A stretch of DNA of 7,111 nucleotides from Chloroflexota bacterium (GTDB lineage: Bacteria > Chloroflexota > Limnocylindria > Limnocylindrales > CSP1-4), in assembly GCA_030271555.1 (NCBI GenBank), contig JARXKQ010000055.1, forward strand, positions 1-7,111, given 5' to 3'. Made by a program: the position numbers and the translations under genes. Positions 1 to 5,309 of this stretch are shown here, piece after piece (within the stretch, counting starts at the first letter, position 1; each line of letters begins with the position of its first letter). The notes under the pieces were generated by a model that did no database searches, was not told the origin of the DNA, and worked only from the letters and a program-made list of their open reading frames with translations.

Positions 1-71
1 ACCTCTCCTGCCACCCGATAACTCTAGCGACGACGACTGACTTTGCCGGGCCGTCGGGTTGGCAAGAGGAT

Positions 72-85
72 TATGATTACAACTT
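72..85 (+). promoter_or_regulatory. Candidate -10 box for a leaderless response-regulator transcript
   Basis: TATGAT at 72-77 matches the TATAAT consensus at five of six positions and ends eight bases before the GTG start at 86. Transcription would therefore start at or within a base or two of the start codon, giving a leaderless mRNA. No clear -35 box lies 16-18 bases upstream. The only purine-rich stretch, AGAGGA at 65-70, is 15 bases from GTG, too far for a good Shine-Dalgarno site. The -10 match is seen; leaderless translation is inferred. Confidence 0.5.
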
Positions 86-832
86 GTGAACGCCACACCG
101 CCGCCCGAGGAAGCGCGTCGAGCCATCCTGTTGCTCGACCGTCCGATCGTCGTTGACCTGGTCCAGCTGACGCTCAATCACGGCCTATTCGTCGTCCGCC
201 CCGCGCGCGATCTGGCTGAGGCCGAAAAGATCCTGGCCGACTGGTCACCCCATCTCGCCGTCGTCGATATGGATCACGATGACAGCACCGATCTCCTGCG
301 CCGGCTCGGGGCGTCGAACAGCCTGACCGCGAGCTCTACGCCGGTGCTGGGCCTGACCCGTCGTGGCGACCTGCCGACTAAGCTAAAGGCATTCGACCTG
401 GGCGTGGACGACATCATCACCGTGCCTTTCTCGCCCGAAGAGCTGCTCGCCCGAGCGATCGTGCTGACCCGGCGCGCGTTCGGCATTGATCGGCCGATCG
501 TGCCGACAATCAAGCTCGGGGAGATGGAGATCAACATCCTCAAGCGCGAGGTTCGGGCAGGCAATTCGGTCATCCACCTGAGCAGCATCGAGCAGAGCCT
601 GCTGTACCTCCTCGCCAGCCGCAGCGGCCGCGTGGTGACGCGCGACGAGATCATGGACGTCGTGTGGGGCACCGACTTCGTGGCCGAAAGCAACGTCGTG
701 GATCGGCATATTCGGAGTCTGCGAATCAAGCTTCAAAACGACTATCGCCGTCCCCGGTTCATCGCGACGGTGCCCGGCAAGGGCTACAAGTTCATTCCCA
801 CGTTCACAAACGACGGCTGGGACGAGGCTTAG
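86..832 (+). CDS. PhoB/OmpR-family response regulator with degenerate receiver domain
   Basis: This is a 248-residue DNA-binding response regulator. Residues about 12-130 form a CheY-like receiver and residues about 141-238 an OmpR/PhoB winged helix. The winged helix shows the core LSSIEQSLLYLLASRSGRVV, the recognition helix around NVVDRHIRSLRIKL (203-216) and the wing FIATVPGKGYKF. The phospho-acceptor is probably Asp61, and Thr91 fills the switch Thr/Ser position. The receiver is unusual. The N-terminal acidic pair is D18-R19 rather than two acids, and the invariant lysine of the (T/S)KPF motif is Val113 (TVPF). Both losses weaken Mg2+ binding and phosphorylation in known receivers, so it may act without a histidine kinase or sense something else. 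No kinase gene lies in the window. GTG at 86 is used because the ATG at 73 is out of frame. Targets are unknown. Confidence 0.92.
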   Translation: MNATPPPEEARRAILLLDRPIVVDLVQLTLNHGLFVVRPARDLAEAEKILADWSPHLAVVDMDHDDSTDLLRRLGASNSLTASSTPVLGLTRRGDLPTKLKAFDLGVDDIITVPFSPEELLARAIVLTRRAFGIDRPIVPTIKLGEMEINILKREVRAGNSVIHLSSIEQSLLYLLASRSGRVVTRDEIMDVVWGTDFVAESNVVDRHIRSLRIKLQNDYRRPRFIATVPGKGYKFIPTFTNDGWDEA

Positions 833-859
833 GTTCGGCCGGCGGTCAGCGCCTGAACC
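832..859. terminator. Possible bidirectional terminator between convergent genes
   Basis: GGTTC (832-836) and GAACC (855-859) are inverted repeats spanning the 13-base gap between the convergent stop codons of the response regulator and the GlsB-like gene. A second hairpin follows immediately inside the GlsB-like coding end: AACCGC, GCGA loop, GCGGTT at 860-875. Neither has a T-tract, so termination is only suggested by position. Confidence 0.3.
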
Positions 860-1109
860 AACCGCGCGAGCGGTTCAGTCCGAAGATGAGGATGAGCGCG
901 ATCGCGCCGATCGTGGCGATCACGATGCTCTCGACGTTGATGCCGTTGACCGACCCCTTGTGAAGCACCTCTGTGGCCACGAACCCGCCAACGATGCCGC
1001 CGACGATGCCCAGCACGACCATCATCACCAGGCCTGTCTTCGAGCCCATGAGCATGTTCGCCAGAAAGCCGGCGATCGCGCCGACGACGATCCAGGAGAT
1101 GAGACCCAT
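846..1109 (-). CDS. GlsB/YeaQ/YmgE-family small membrane protein
   Basis: This 87-residue, very hydrophobic protein belongs to the GlsB/YeaQ/YmgE (transglycosylase-associated) family, whose members are usually 80-90 residues long. Three membrane segments are visible at about 3-20, 26-47 and 58-78. They carry the family's glycine patterns GAIAGFLANMLMG near the N-terminus and GIVGGIVGGF in the middle. The protein ends in a basic tail (NRSRGWFRR) that should face the cytoplasm. Family members are linked to general stress responses, but no biochemical activity is established. ATG at 1109 is preceded by a GAAAGG stretch about 11 bases upstream, a weak ribosome site. It is transcribed divergently from the 1314 gene and converges on the response regulator. 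Family membership is confident; function is not. Confidence 0.9.
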   Translation of the reverse strand: MGLISWIVVGAIAGFLANMLMGSKTGLVMMVVLGIVGGIVGGFVATEVLHKGSVNGINVESIVIATIGAIALILIFGLNRSRGWFRR

Positions 1110-1175
1110 TTGAATTCGTACCTTTCGGGTGTTGGCTGATTACCCATTGAGCATCGGCGTTCGTGCGGCGCGCGC

Positions 1176-1190
1176 ATTACCGGTCGTAAT
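1176..1190. repeat. Short palindrome ATTAC-N5-GTAAT in divergent spacer
   Basis: ATTAC (1176-1180) and GTAAT (1186-1190) form a perfect 5-bp inverted repeat with a 5-base spacer CGGTC. It lies in the 204-base region between the divergent GlsB-like and 1314 genes. Its size and AT-rich arms suit a small operator, but no regulator can be named. It could be chance. Confidence 0.35.
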
Positions 1191-1211
1191 GACCTTGCGA
1201 TGGCAGACCGC

Positions 1212-1257
1212 GAAATTGCAACGAGTAGGGCGCCGAGAAACGCTCGAATGCAATTTC
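1212..1257. repeat. 9-bp perfect inverted repeat upstream of the 1314 gene
   Basis: GAAATTGCA (1212-1220) and TGCAATTTC (1249-1257) are exact reverse complements separated by 28 bases. Inner CGAG (1222-1225) and CTCG (1243-1246) can extend the stem after a small internal loop. It ends 56 bases before the ATG at 1314, so it could be a leader stem-loop of that gene or a two-site operator serving both divergent genes. The AT-rich arms stand out from the GC-rich surroundings. Confidence 0.45.
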
Positions 1258-1313
1258 CGCAGGGTGGCCCGCCTGGGCGGCGGGTCACACCTTGCTTGGA
1301 TCGGAGAAACCCA

Positions 1314-1631
1314 ATGGCGCAGTCGGAGCTCAGCGCTCCCTTTCTCGGCGAAGTCGGCCGAGCGACTCATTGGGAACCAACAGGCGCCGACGGTGAACCG
1401 CCCGTAGACATCTGGAGCCGGCTCCCGGCGCCCCAGGTCGCCCAACCGACGATGACCGTCACCCGCGCAGCGGATCGGACAGGCATCGAACACGTCCTTT
1501 CGGCATGGCGCGCAGCAGAGAGGCAGCTGAGCGAACACATCGAAGCCAGCCCCATGAGATCGCTCATCCAATCGGAGATCGCCCGGCTACGCCTCGAGTA
1601 CCAGAGGTTGTTCGCACAAGCGCTGCGATAG
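1314..1631 (+). CDS. Hypothetical 105-residue protein with helical C-terminus
   Basis: I do not recognise a named family. ATG at 1314 is chosen over the longer in-frame start at 1200 because GGAG at 1303-1306 sits seven bases upstream, and because residues encoded from 1200 look like untranslated leader. Residues 1-55 are low in predicted structure and rich in Pro, Ala and Gly. Residues about 57-105 form a continuous amphipathic helical stretch rich in Arg, Glu and Leu, ending LRLEYQRLFAQALR. This suggests a small cytoplasmic helical-hairpin or coiled-coil protein. No signal peptide, membrane segment or cysteine is present. A strong hairpin begins ten bases after its stop, so it is probably a monocistronic unit. 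The good ribosome site, the hairpin and protein-like composition support a real gene. Confidence 0.6.
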   Translation: MAQSELSAPFLGEVGRATHWEPTGADGEPPVDIWSRLPAPQVAQPTMTVTRAADRTGIEHVLSAWRAAERQLSEHIEASPMRSLIQSEIARLRLEYQRLFAQALR

Positions 1632-1641
1632 CAAATTCCAC

Positions 1642-1676
1642 ACCGCCTGGGCCGGTCCCCTCCCGGCCCAGGCGGT
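1642..1676 (+). terminator. 14-bp perfect GC-rich hairpin after the hypothetical gene
   Basis: ACCGCCTGGGCCGG (1642-1655) pairs perfectly with CCGGCCCAGGCGGT (1663-1676) around a 7-base loop, TCCCCTC. It starts ten bases after the stop of the 1314 gene. No T-tract follows, so it is an L-shaped or T-less terminator, as is common in high-GC genomes. It ends only 14 bases before the GTG of the aminomethyltransferase gene, so it could also influence translation of that gene. Confidence 0.75.
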
Positions 1677-1690
1677 AGCATCCCGGTGCA

Positions 1691-2884
1691 GTGAGCATCG
1701 GCACTCCGTTCCACGACCGCACCGGCCCGCTCAATCAGAAGCAGCAGTGGCGCGAGTGGTCGGGCTATTTCGCGGCGAGCGTCTACGACACCTCGCACAT
1801 CCACGAGTACTTCGCGATCCGCAACCAGGCGGCGCTGATCGACGTGTCGCCGCTCTACAAGTACGTGCTGCGTGGCCCTGATGCCCTGCGTCTCGTGGAC
1901 CGCGTCATCAGCCGCGACGCGACGAAGATCAAGCCGGGTCAGGTGGTCTATGCCGCGTGGTGCGACGAGCACGGCAAGGTCATCGACGACGGCACCGTGG
2001 CGCGGCTCGATGACGACTCGTACCGCTGGACCGCGGCCGATCCCAACCTGCGCTGGTTCGAGCTCAACGCGCGCGGCCTCGACGTCCAGATCGACGACAT
2101 CTCCGAGTCCACCGCCGCTATCGCTCTCCAGGGACCGCAATCACGCGCGGTCCTGTCAGCGCTCACGGGCACCGACTGGACCGACCTGCCCTACTACCGC
2201 CGCCGAACCACCAAGGCCGGCAAGATCGCACTCGATGTCAGCCGCACCGGCTACACCGGCGACCTGGGCTACGAGTTGTGGGTCGATTCCAAGCAGGCGG
2301 TTGCGCTGTGGGATCGACTGATGGAGGTGGGTCGGCAGTTCGGCATCCATGCGGCCGGAATGCTGGCGCTCGACATGACCCGCCTCGAGGCCGGGCTCAT
2401 CCTGATCGAGGTCGACTACACCTCGTCGCGCCATGCGCTCGTGCATGAGCAGAACTACTCGCCGTTCGAGATCGGCCTGGGCCGGATGGTAAACCTCGAC
2501 AAGGCCGCTGATTTCGTTGGTAAGCGTGCGCTGGTGGCCGAGCGGGCCGCTGGTGGTCCGGCACGCCGGTTGGTCGGGCTGTCGGTCGATTGGCAGTCCA
2601 TCGAGAAGCTGTACCAGCAGCAGGGATTGCCCATCGGCGTTTCCTATTCCGCGTGGCGCGAACAGCGCCCGGTGTATGACCGCCGCCGGCAAGTTGGCCG
2701 CGCCACGAGCGGCACGTGGAGTCCCATCCTCAAGGAGCAGCTCGCCCTGGCGTCGGTTGACGCGATCTACTCGGCGCCGGGCACGCAGCTGCAGCTGGAA
2801 TGGACGGTCGAGGGCCGGCGCGGCAAGGCCGACGCGAGAGTCGTCGCGCTGCCCTTCTTCGATCCCCCGCGCAAGCGCGCCTGA
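1691..2884 (+). CDS. GcvT-like folate-dependent aminomethyltransferase family protein
   Basis: This 397-residue protein has the two-part GcvT fold: a folate-binding GCV_T domain (about 35-285) and a C-terminal GCV_T_C barrel (about 290-385). Visible motifs are ALIDVSPLYKY (48-58), HGKVIDDGTV with the conserved acidic pair D99-D100, ALQGPQSRAVL, RTGYTGDLGYELWV (185-198), DMTRLEAGL (228-236) and C-terminal GRATSGTWSPILKEQLALASV. These match the family that moves a one-carbon unit from an amine to tetrahydrofolate. No gcvH, gcvP or lpd lies nearby, and the N-terminus (about 1-34) differs from classical T-protein, so a stand-alone demethylase or aminomethyltransferase of unknown substrate is more likely than the glycine-cleavage component. 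The GTG start is forced by an in-frame stop at 1676-1678. No good Shine-Dalgarno site is present. Confidence 0.88.
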   Translation: MSIGTPFHDRTGPLNQKQQWREWSGYFAASVYDTSHIHEYFAIRNQAALIDVSPLYKYVLRGPDALRLVDRVISRDATKIKPGQVVYAAWCDEHGKVIDDGTVARLDDDSYRWTAADPNLRWFELNARGLDVQIDDISESTAAIALQGPQSRAVLSALTGTDWTDLPYYRRRTTKAGKIALDVSRTGYTGDLGYELWVDSKQAVALWDRLMEVGRQFGIHAAGMLALDMTRLEAGLILIEVDYTSSRHALVHEQNYSPFEIGLGRMVNLDKAADFVGKRALVAERAAGGPARRLVGLSVDWQSIEKLYQQQGLPIGVSYSAWREQRPVYDRRRQVGRATSGTWSPILKEQLALASVDAIYSAPGTQLQLEWTVEGRRGKADARVVALPFFDPPRKRA

Positions 2885-2916
2885 CCTAGTAGCGCGCGGC
2901 CGGCCCGAAACCGGCC
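2875..2916. terminator. Tandem hairpins at convergent gene ends
   Basis: Two adjacent hairpins lie across the convergent stops. The first is GCGCGC (2875-2880) with GCGCGC (2892-2897) around an 11-base loop holding both stop codons. The second is GGCCGG (2898-2903) with CCGGCC (2911-2916) around CCCGAAA. The stops of the aminomethyltransferase and the dehydrogenase relic are one base apart, so this is a plausible bidirectional terminator. There is no T-tract. Confidence 0.45.
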
Positions 2917-3353
2917 AAAGCAGAGATCCTCCCCCACAGCTCGCGCCGGTCCGCCGCGGTGAGGCGTGTCTGCGTGGCGCGGTCGAATGGGCGTGGACGC
3001 CTGTCGAGATACAGCTGCCCACCCGGCGGAACCACGTCATCGCTCGTGGCGAGCCAGGTGAGCGTGTCGATGCCCTCGTCCAGAGTGCGCGGCAGCGGGC
3101 GCATGAGCCGGTAGAAGCCCGGCAGCGACTCGGCCAGGCCGGGTGTGTCGGCCCAGCCGGGATGCATCGCGTTGAACGAGATCGTCGTCGCAGCGAAGCG
3201 GCGCGCCCATTCGGTCATCAGCGCGACCTGGATGCGCTTGGCCTGCGCATAGGCACGCGGCCCGGAGAACGGGCGCGACTGCCACTGCAGGTCGTCGAAG
3301 TCGACTCGCTGCGTGTACATGCCGCCCGACGTAACGGAGATGACCCTCCCGTC
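2886..3353 (-). pseudogene. C-terminal half of a DHRS12-like short-chain dehydrogenase, 5' end deleted
   Basis: About 155 residues read as the second half of a short-chain dehydrogenase/reductase. They start at GRVISVTSGGMYTQRVDFDD (catalytic Ser in TSGG), continue to AYAQAK (the YxxxK catalytic pair), then NAMHPGWADTPG, and end with LYLDRRPRPF and a C-terminal helix. This order matches DHRS12-like SDRs. Missing is everything before the catalytic serine: the TGxxxGxG cofactor site, NNAG, and roughly 140-150 residues by family length. The reading frame stays open to an ATG at 3494, but its first 47 or so codons are low-complexity Arg/Ser-rich and antisense to the DUF2867 relic, so they are not SDR sequence. 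A protein without the NAD(P) site should be inactive. The retained half is otherwise undamaged, suggesting recent loss. Confidence 0.82.
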
Positions 3354-3354
3354 C

Positions 3355-3565
3355 GGGGATGCGCTCGATTTCTGGCGCGTCGAGGAGGTGCGCCGGCCGG
3401 AGCTACTGCGCCTGCGTGCCGAGATGCGCTTACCCGGACGTGCCTGGCTGCAAGGGACTGCCCGGCCTCGCCTACTGGTACGGGCTGTATCCAATCCACA
3501 CAGTTATCTTTCGGCGCATGGTGCGCAAGCTCGCGCAACGAGCGCTGGCGCCGACGTCAGGCTGA
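3355..3565 (+). pseudogene. C-terminal relic of a YbjT-like NAD-binding/DUF2867 protein, frameshifted
   Basis: Two pieces of a DUF2867 domain are readable in different frames. From 3355 the frame gives GDALDFWRVEEV then LLRLRAEMRLPGRAWL, ending near 3452. From about 3455 the next frame gives GLPGLAYWYGLYPIH then TVIFRRMVRKLAQRALA, stopping at 3565. In intact YbjT-like proteins about 20-25 residues separate these blocks, so a small deletion has both removed them and shifted the frame. The N-terminal Rossmann domain and the start of DUF2867 are absent: homology stops at about 3355, where the opposite-strand dehydrogenase relic begins. No expression of a functional product is possible. Its TGA (3563-3565) lies three bases from the convergent desaturase stop. 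Confidence 0.8.
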
Positions 3566-3573
3566 CGCGGCGC
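3548..3573. terminator. 12-bp hairpin containing both convergent stop codons
   Basis: GCGCCG (3548-3553) and CGTCAG (3555-3560) pair with CTGACG (3562-3567) and CGGCGC (3568-3573). This gives a nearly perfect 12-bp dyad with one bulged A at 3554. The inner CTGACG/CGTCAG dyad contains the TGA of the DUF2867 relic and, on the other strand, the TGA of the desaturase. The tip would open to a small loop in RNA. The symmetrical position fits a bidirectional terminator for the desaturase operon and its former neighbour. No T-tract is present. Confidence 0.55.
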
Positions 3574-4471
3574 GGCGTGCCTCGAAACGCTGCGCTTGAC
3601 CCCCTAGCTCATCGAGGTGGCGGCCCAGCACGGCCCGCGCCTCCTCAGCGCGCCGATCGAGGCCAGTCATCTCGAAGATGCCCCAGTGCTTCACGATCGG
3701 CATGACGATCTCATCGCGGTGGATACGCAGATCGTAGATGCCGGCGCGGGCGATATCGACTGCCTTGCGCCGAAAGCCGGGTATGCCCGCGCCGGGCATC
3801 TGGAAGTTCAGGATCTCGTCGACGATCGCGCACACCGCGCCCGACGGATCGATCTCGAGAGCGGCGCTCATCATGTCGCGGTAGAAGACCATGTGCAGGT
3901 TCTCGTCGCTCGAGATTCGGACCATGATCCGGTCCGCCACCGGGTCGCTCGAGTAACGGCCGGTGTTGCGATGCGAGATCCGCGTCGCCAGCTCCTGGAA
4001 CGTCACGTAGGCGAGGACATGGAGCGTGTCCGGCCGATCATGGTCGTAGCCCTGCTGGAGCTGGCTCATCCGGCCCCGCTCCAGAGCGACCGGGTCGATG
4101 TTGCGCGTGACCGTCAGGTAGTCGCGCAACACGATCGCGTGACGGCCCTCCTCCGCCGTCCAGCGCCCGATCCAGGTCGCCCACGCACCCTCGCCCGGCC
4201 TGAAGACGGCGGAGATGACGCGGTGGTAGGAAGGCAGGTTGTCCTCTGTCAGCAGGTTGACCTCGAAAGCCGTCTGGGCGACGCCGCTCAGCCGCGGCTG
4301 ATCCGGCGTCCACGGCTCCTTGTCGAAGTCGCGCCCCAGCGAATAGGGCACGTAGTCGTGCGGAAACCACTCCTGGGCCACCGACAGGTGGCGGTCCAGC
4401 AGCCGCGCCGCGACCGGCTCGAGCTCGAGCAGCAGCCCTCGTTCGGTCTTGCCCACAGTGGCCGGGTTCAT
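3557..4471 (-). CDS. Diiron acyl-ACP desaturase (fatty acid desaturase type 2)
   Basis: This 304-residue protein matches the soluble acyl-ACP desaturases (plant stearoyl-ACP desaturase, mycobacterial DesA). They insert a cis double bond into an acyl chain on acyl carrier protein using O2 and reduced ferredoxin. All diiron ligands are present in order: Glu76 (LLTEDNLPSYH), Glu108 and His111 (AEEGRH), Glu160 (FQELATRISHRNTGR), Glu190 and His193 (SSDENLH). The lengths between helices look intact and no membrane segments are seen, as expected for a cytoplasmic enzyme. Bond position and chain length cannot be read from the sequence. It is the last gene of the apparent operon, starting nine bases after the heliorhodopsin stop with a weak TTAGG ribosome site overlapping that stop. 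The likely role is adjusting membrane lipid unsaturation under the control of the upstream light regulator (inference). Confidence 0.92.
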   Translation of the reverse strand: MNPATVGKTERGLLLELEPVAARLLDRHLSVAQEWFPHDYVPYSLGRDFDKEPWTPDQPRLSGVAQTAFEVNLLTEDNLPSYHRVISAVFRPGEGAWATWIGRWTAEEGRHAIVLRDYLTVTRNIDPVALERGRMSQLQQGYDHDRPDTLHVLAYVTFQELATRISHRNTGRYSSDPVADRIMVRISSDENLHMVFYRDMMSAALEIDPSGAVCAIVDEILNFQMPGAGIPGFRRKAVDIARAGIYDLRIHRDEIVMPIVKHWGIFEMTGLDRRAEEARAVLGRHLDELGGQAQRFEARRAASA

Positions 4472-4480
4472 CGGCGCAGC

Positions 4481-5299
4481 CTAAGGACGCAGGGTGCCCG
4501 AGAAGACCTGCCACGCCAGCAATGACTTGGCGATCAGGCTGAAGAGCATGTAGGCGCGCTCGCCGTACAGGTAGTCGCGCCATCGGCCGATCTTGCCGTA
4601 CTGCAGGACCATGTTGATCGCGAAGACGTTGAAGCTGATGAAGAGCGAGATGAAGATGATGAACACGAAGGCGGGGATGGCTGCCGCGCCCGGCGCCGTC
4701 GCCGCGGTGACGATGGCGGCTCCGATCACGAGCCAGGGGACGATGCCCATGATGCAGCCGAAGACGTAGTGCAGCCACTGCGGGCGGGCCCGGCCTTCGT
4801 TGGCCGCCTCCATGCTCCAGCCGAAAAGGATCATGCCCACGTTGGCGCCGAAGATGGCGATCAGCGTGCCGATCTCCTGGATGCCGGTCAGGCTGGCGAT
4901 GACCACGATCATCACGCTCGACGAGAAGGAGTACTCGATCCAGCGCGCCGGGTTCTGGCCGCGGGCGAGGTGGCGCTCATACCAATCGCGGAATGGGAAC
5001 GCGACCGCGAAATGGGCGACGGCGCTGAGCATGAAGAAGAGCGCCACGGCGAGGCCGATGGGGTAGTCGAAGAGCTCGCGCTGCGCCCCGCTCAGCGTGC
5101 GCGTGACCGGGTCGAATGAGAGGTACGAGCTCACCACCGGCGCGGACGCGAGTGGGTTCTTGAGGTAGGTCGCCCAGACCATGATCAGGAACTGCGCGAA
5201 ATGAAGAACGGTCAGGACGACGTTCCAGCGATGTAGTGAGGCGGCGCGTGCCGGCTCGATCGGCTGTGCGGCCGTTGGCGAGGCTGCCAGAGTCGACAT
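4481..5299 (-). CDS. Heliorhodopsin (retinal-binding seven-helix photoreceptor)
   Basis: This 272-residue protein has seven membrane segments at about 24-46, 80-103, 119-138, 142-164, 174-199, 207-232 and 246-268. Helix 7 reads GERAYMLFSLIAKSLLAWQV, placing the retinal Schiff-base lysine at Lys258. Helix 3 reads RWIEYSFSSSVMIVVI, with Glu122 as the expected counterion. His33 (VLHFAQ) and His96 (VAHFAV) fit the conserved heliorhodopsin histidines of helices 1 and 2. The long first loop (47-79), the RWIEYSFSSS and AKSLLAWQ signatures and the missing proton-pump acidic pair mark heliorhodopsin rather than type-1 pumps. The family has inverted topology (N-terminus inside), a slow photocycle and no established pumping. 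ATG at 5299 has AGGA eight bases upstream, overlapping the regulator's TAG stop, so translation is probably coupled. No retinal-forming oxygenase is visible here. Confidence 0.95.
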   Translation of the reverse strand: MSTLAASPTAAQPIEPARAASLHRWNVVLTVLHFAQFLIMVWATYLKNPLASAPVVSSYLSFDPVTRTLSGAQRELFDYPIGLAVALFFMLSAVAHFAVAFPFRDWYERHLARGQNPARWIEYSFSSSVMIVVIASLTGIQEIGTLIAIFGANVGMILFGWSMEAANEGRARPQWLHYVFGCIMGIVPWLVIGAAIVTAATAPGAAAIPAFVFIIFISLFISFNVFAINMVLQYGKIGRWRDYLYGERAYMLFSLIAKSLLAWQVFSGTLRP

Positions 5300-5309
5300 C
5301 AGAAGTTTC

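Noticed and set aside
1200..1313. Upstream in-frame ATG at 1200 for the hypothetical gene
   Set aside because: The added 38 residues are Arg/Pro-rich with no ribosome site and would cover the 9-bp inverted repeat. ATG 1314 has GGAG seven bases upstream.
1140..1571. Minus-strand 143-codon frame in the region of the hypothetical gene
   Set aside because: No ribosome site or family likeness. The plus-strand frame from 1314 has a well-spaced GGAG and a terminator-like hairpin after its stop.
1691..2884. Calling the aminomethyltransferase gcvT of the glycine cleavage system
   Set aside because: No gcvH, gcvP or lpd is nearby, and the N-terminal 34 residues are unlike classical T-protein, so the substrate is left open.
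2156..3040. Long minus-strand reading frame opposite the aminomethyltransferase
   Set aside because: It overlaps clear GcvT motifs on the plus strand and part of the dehydrogenase relic in another frame. Its composition is Arg/Gly-rich without domain features.
3354..3494. Reading the minus-strand frame 2886-3494 as an intact 202-residue dehydrogenase
   Set aside because: The first 47 or so codons are Arg/Ser-rich, unlike any dehydrogenase N-terminus, and lie antisense to recognisable DUF2867 sequence. The cofactor-binding half is absent.
3617..4525. Long plus-strand reading frame (302 codons) opposite the desaturase
   Set aside because: It is a shadow. The minus strand encodes all diiron ligands of a known family in order, while this frame is Arg/Asp/His-rich with no recognisable motif.
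4481..5299. Heliorhodopsin gene as a type-1 proton or ion pump
   Set aside because: Helix 3 lacks the pump-type acidic pair pattern, and the RWIEYSFSSS and AKSLLAWQ signatures are those of heliorhodopsins.
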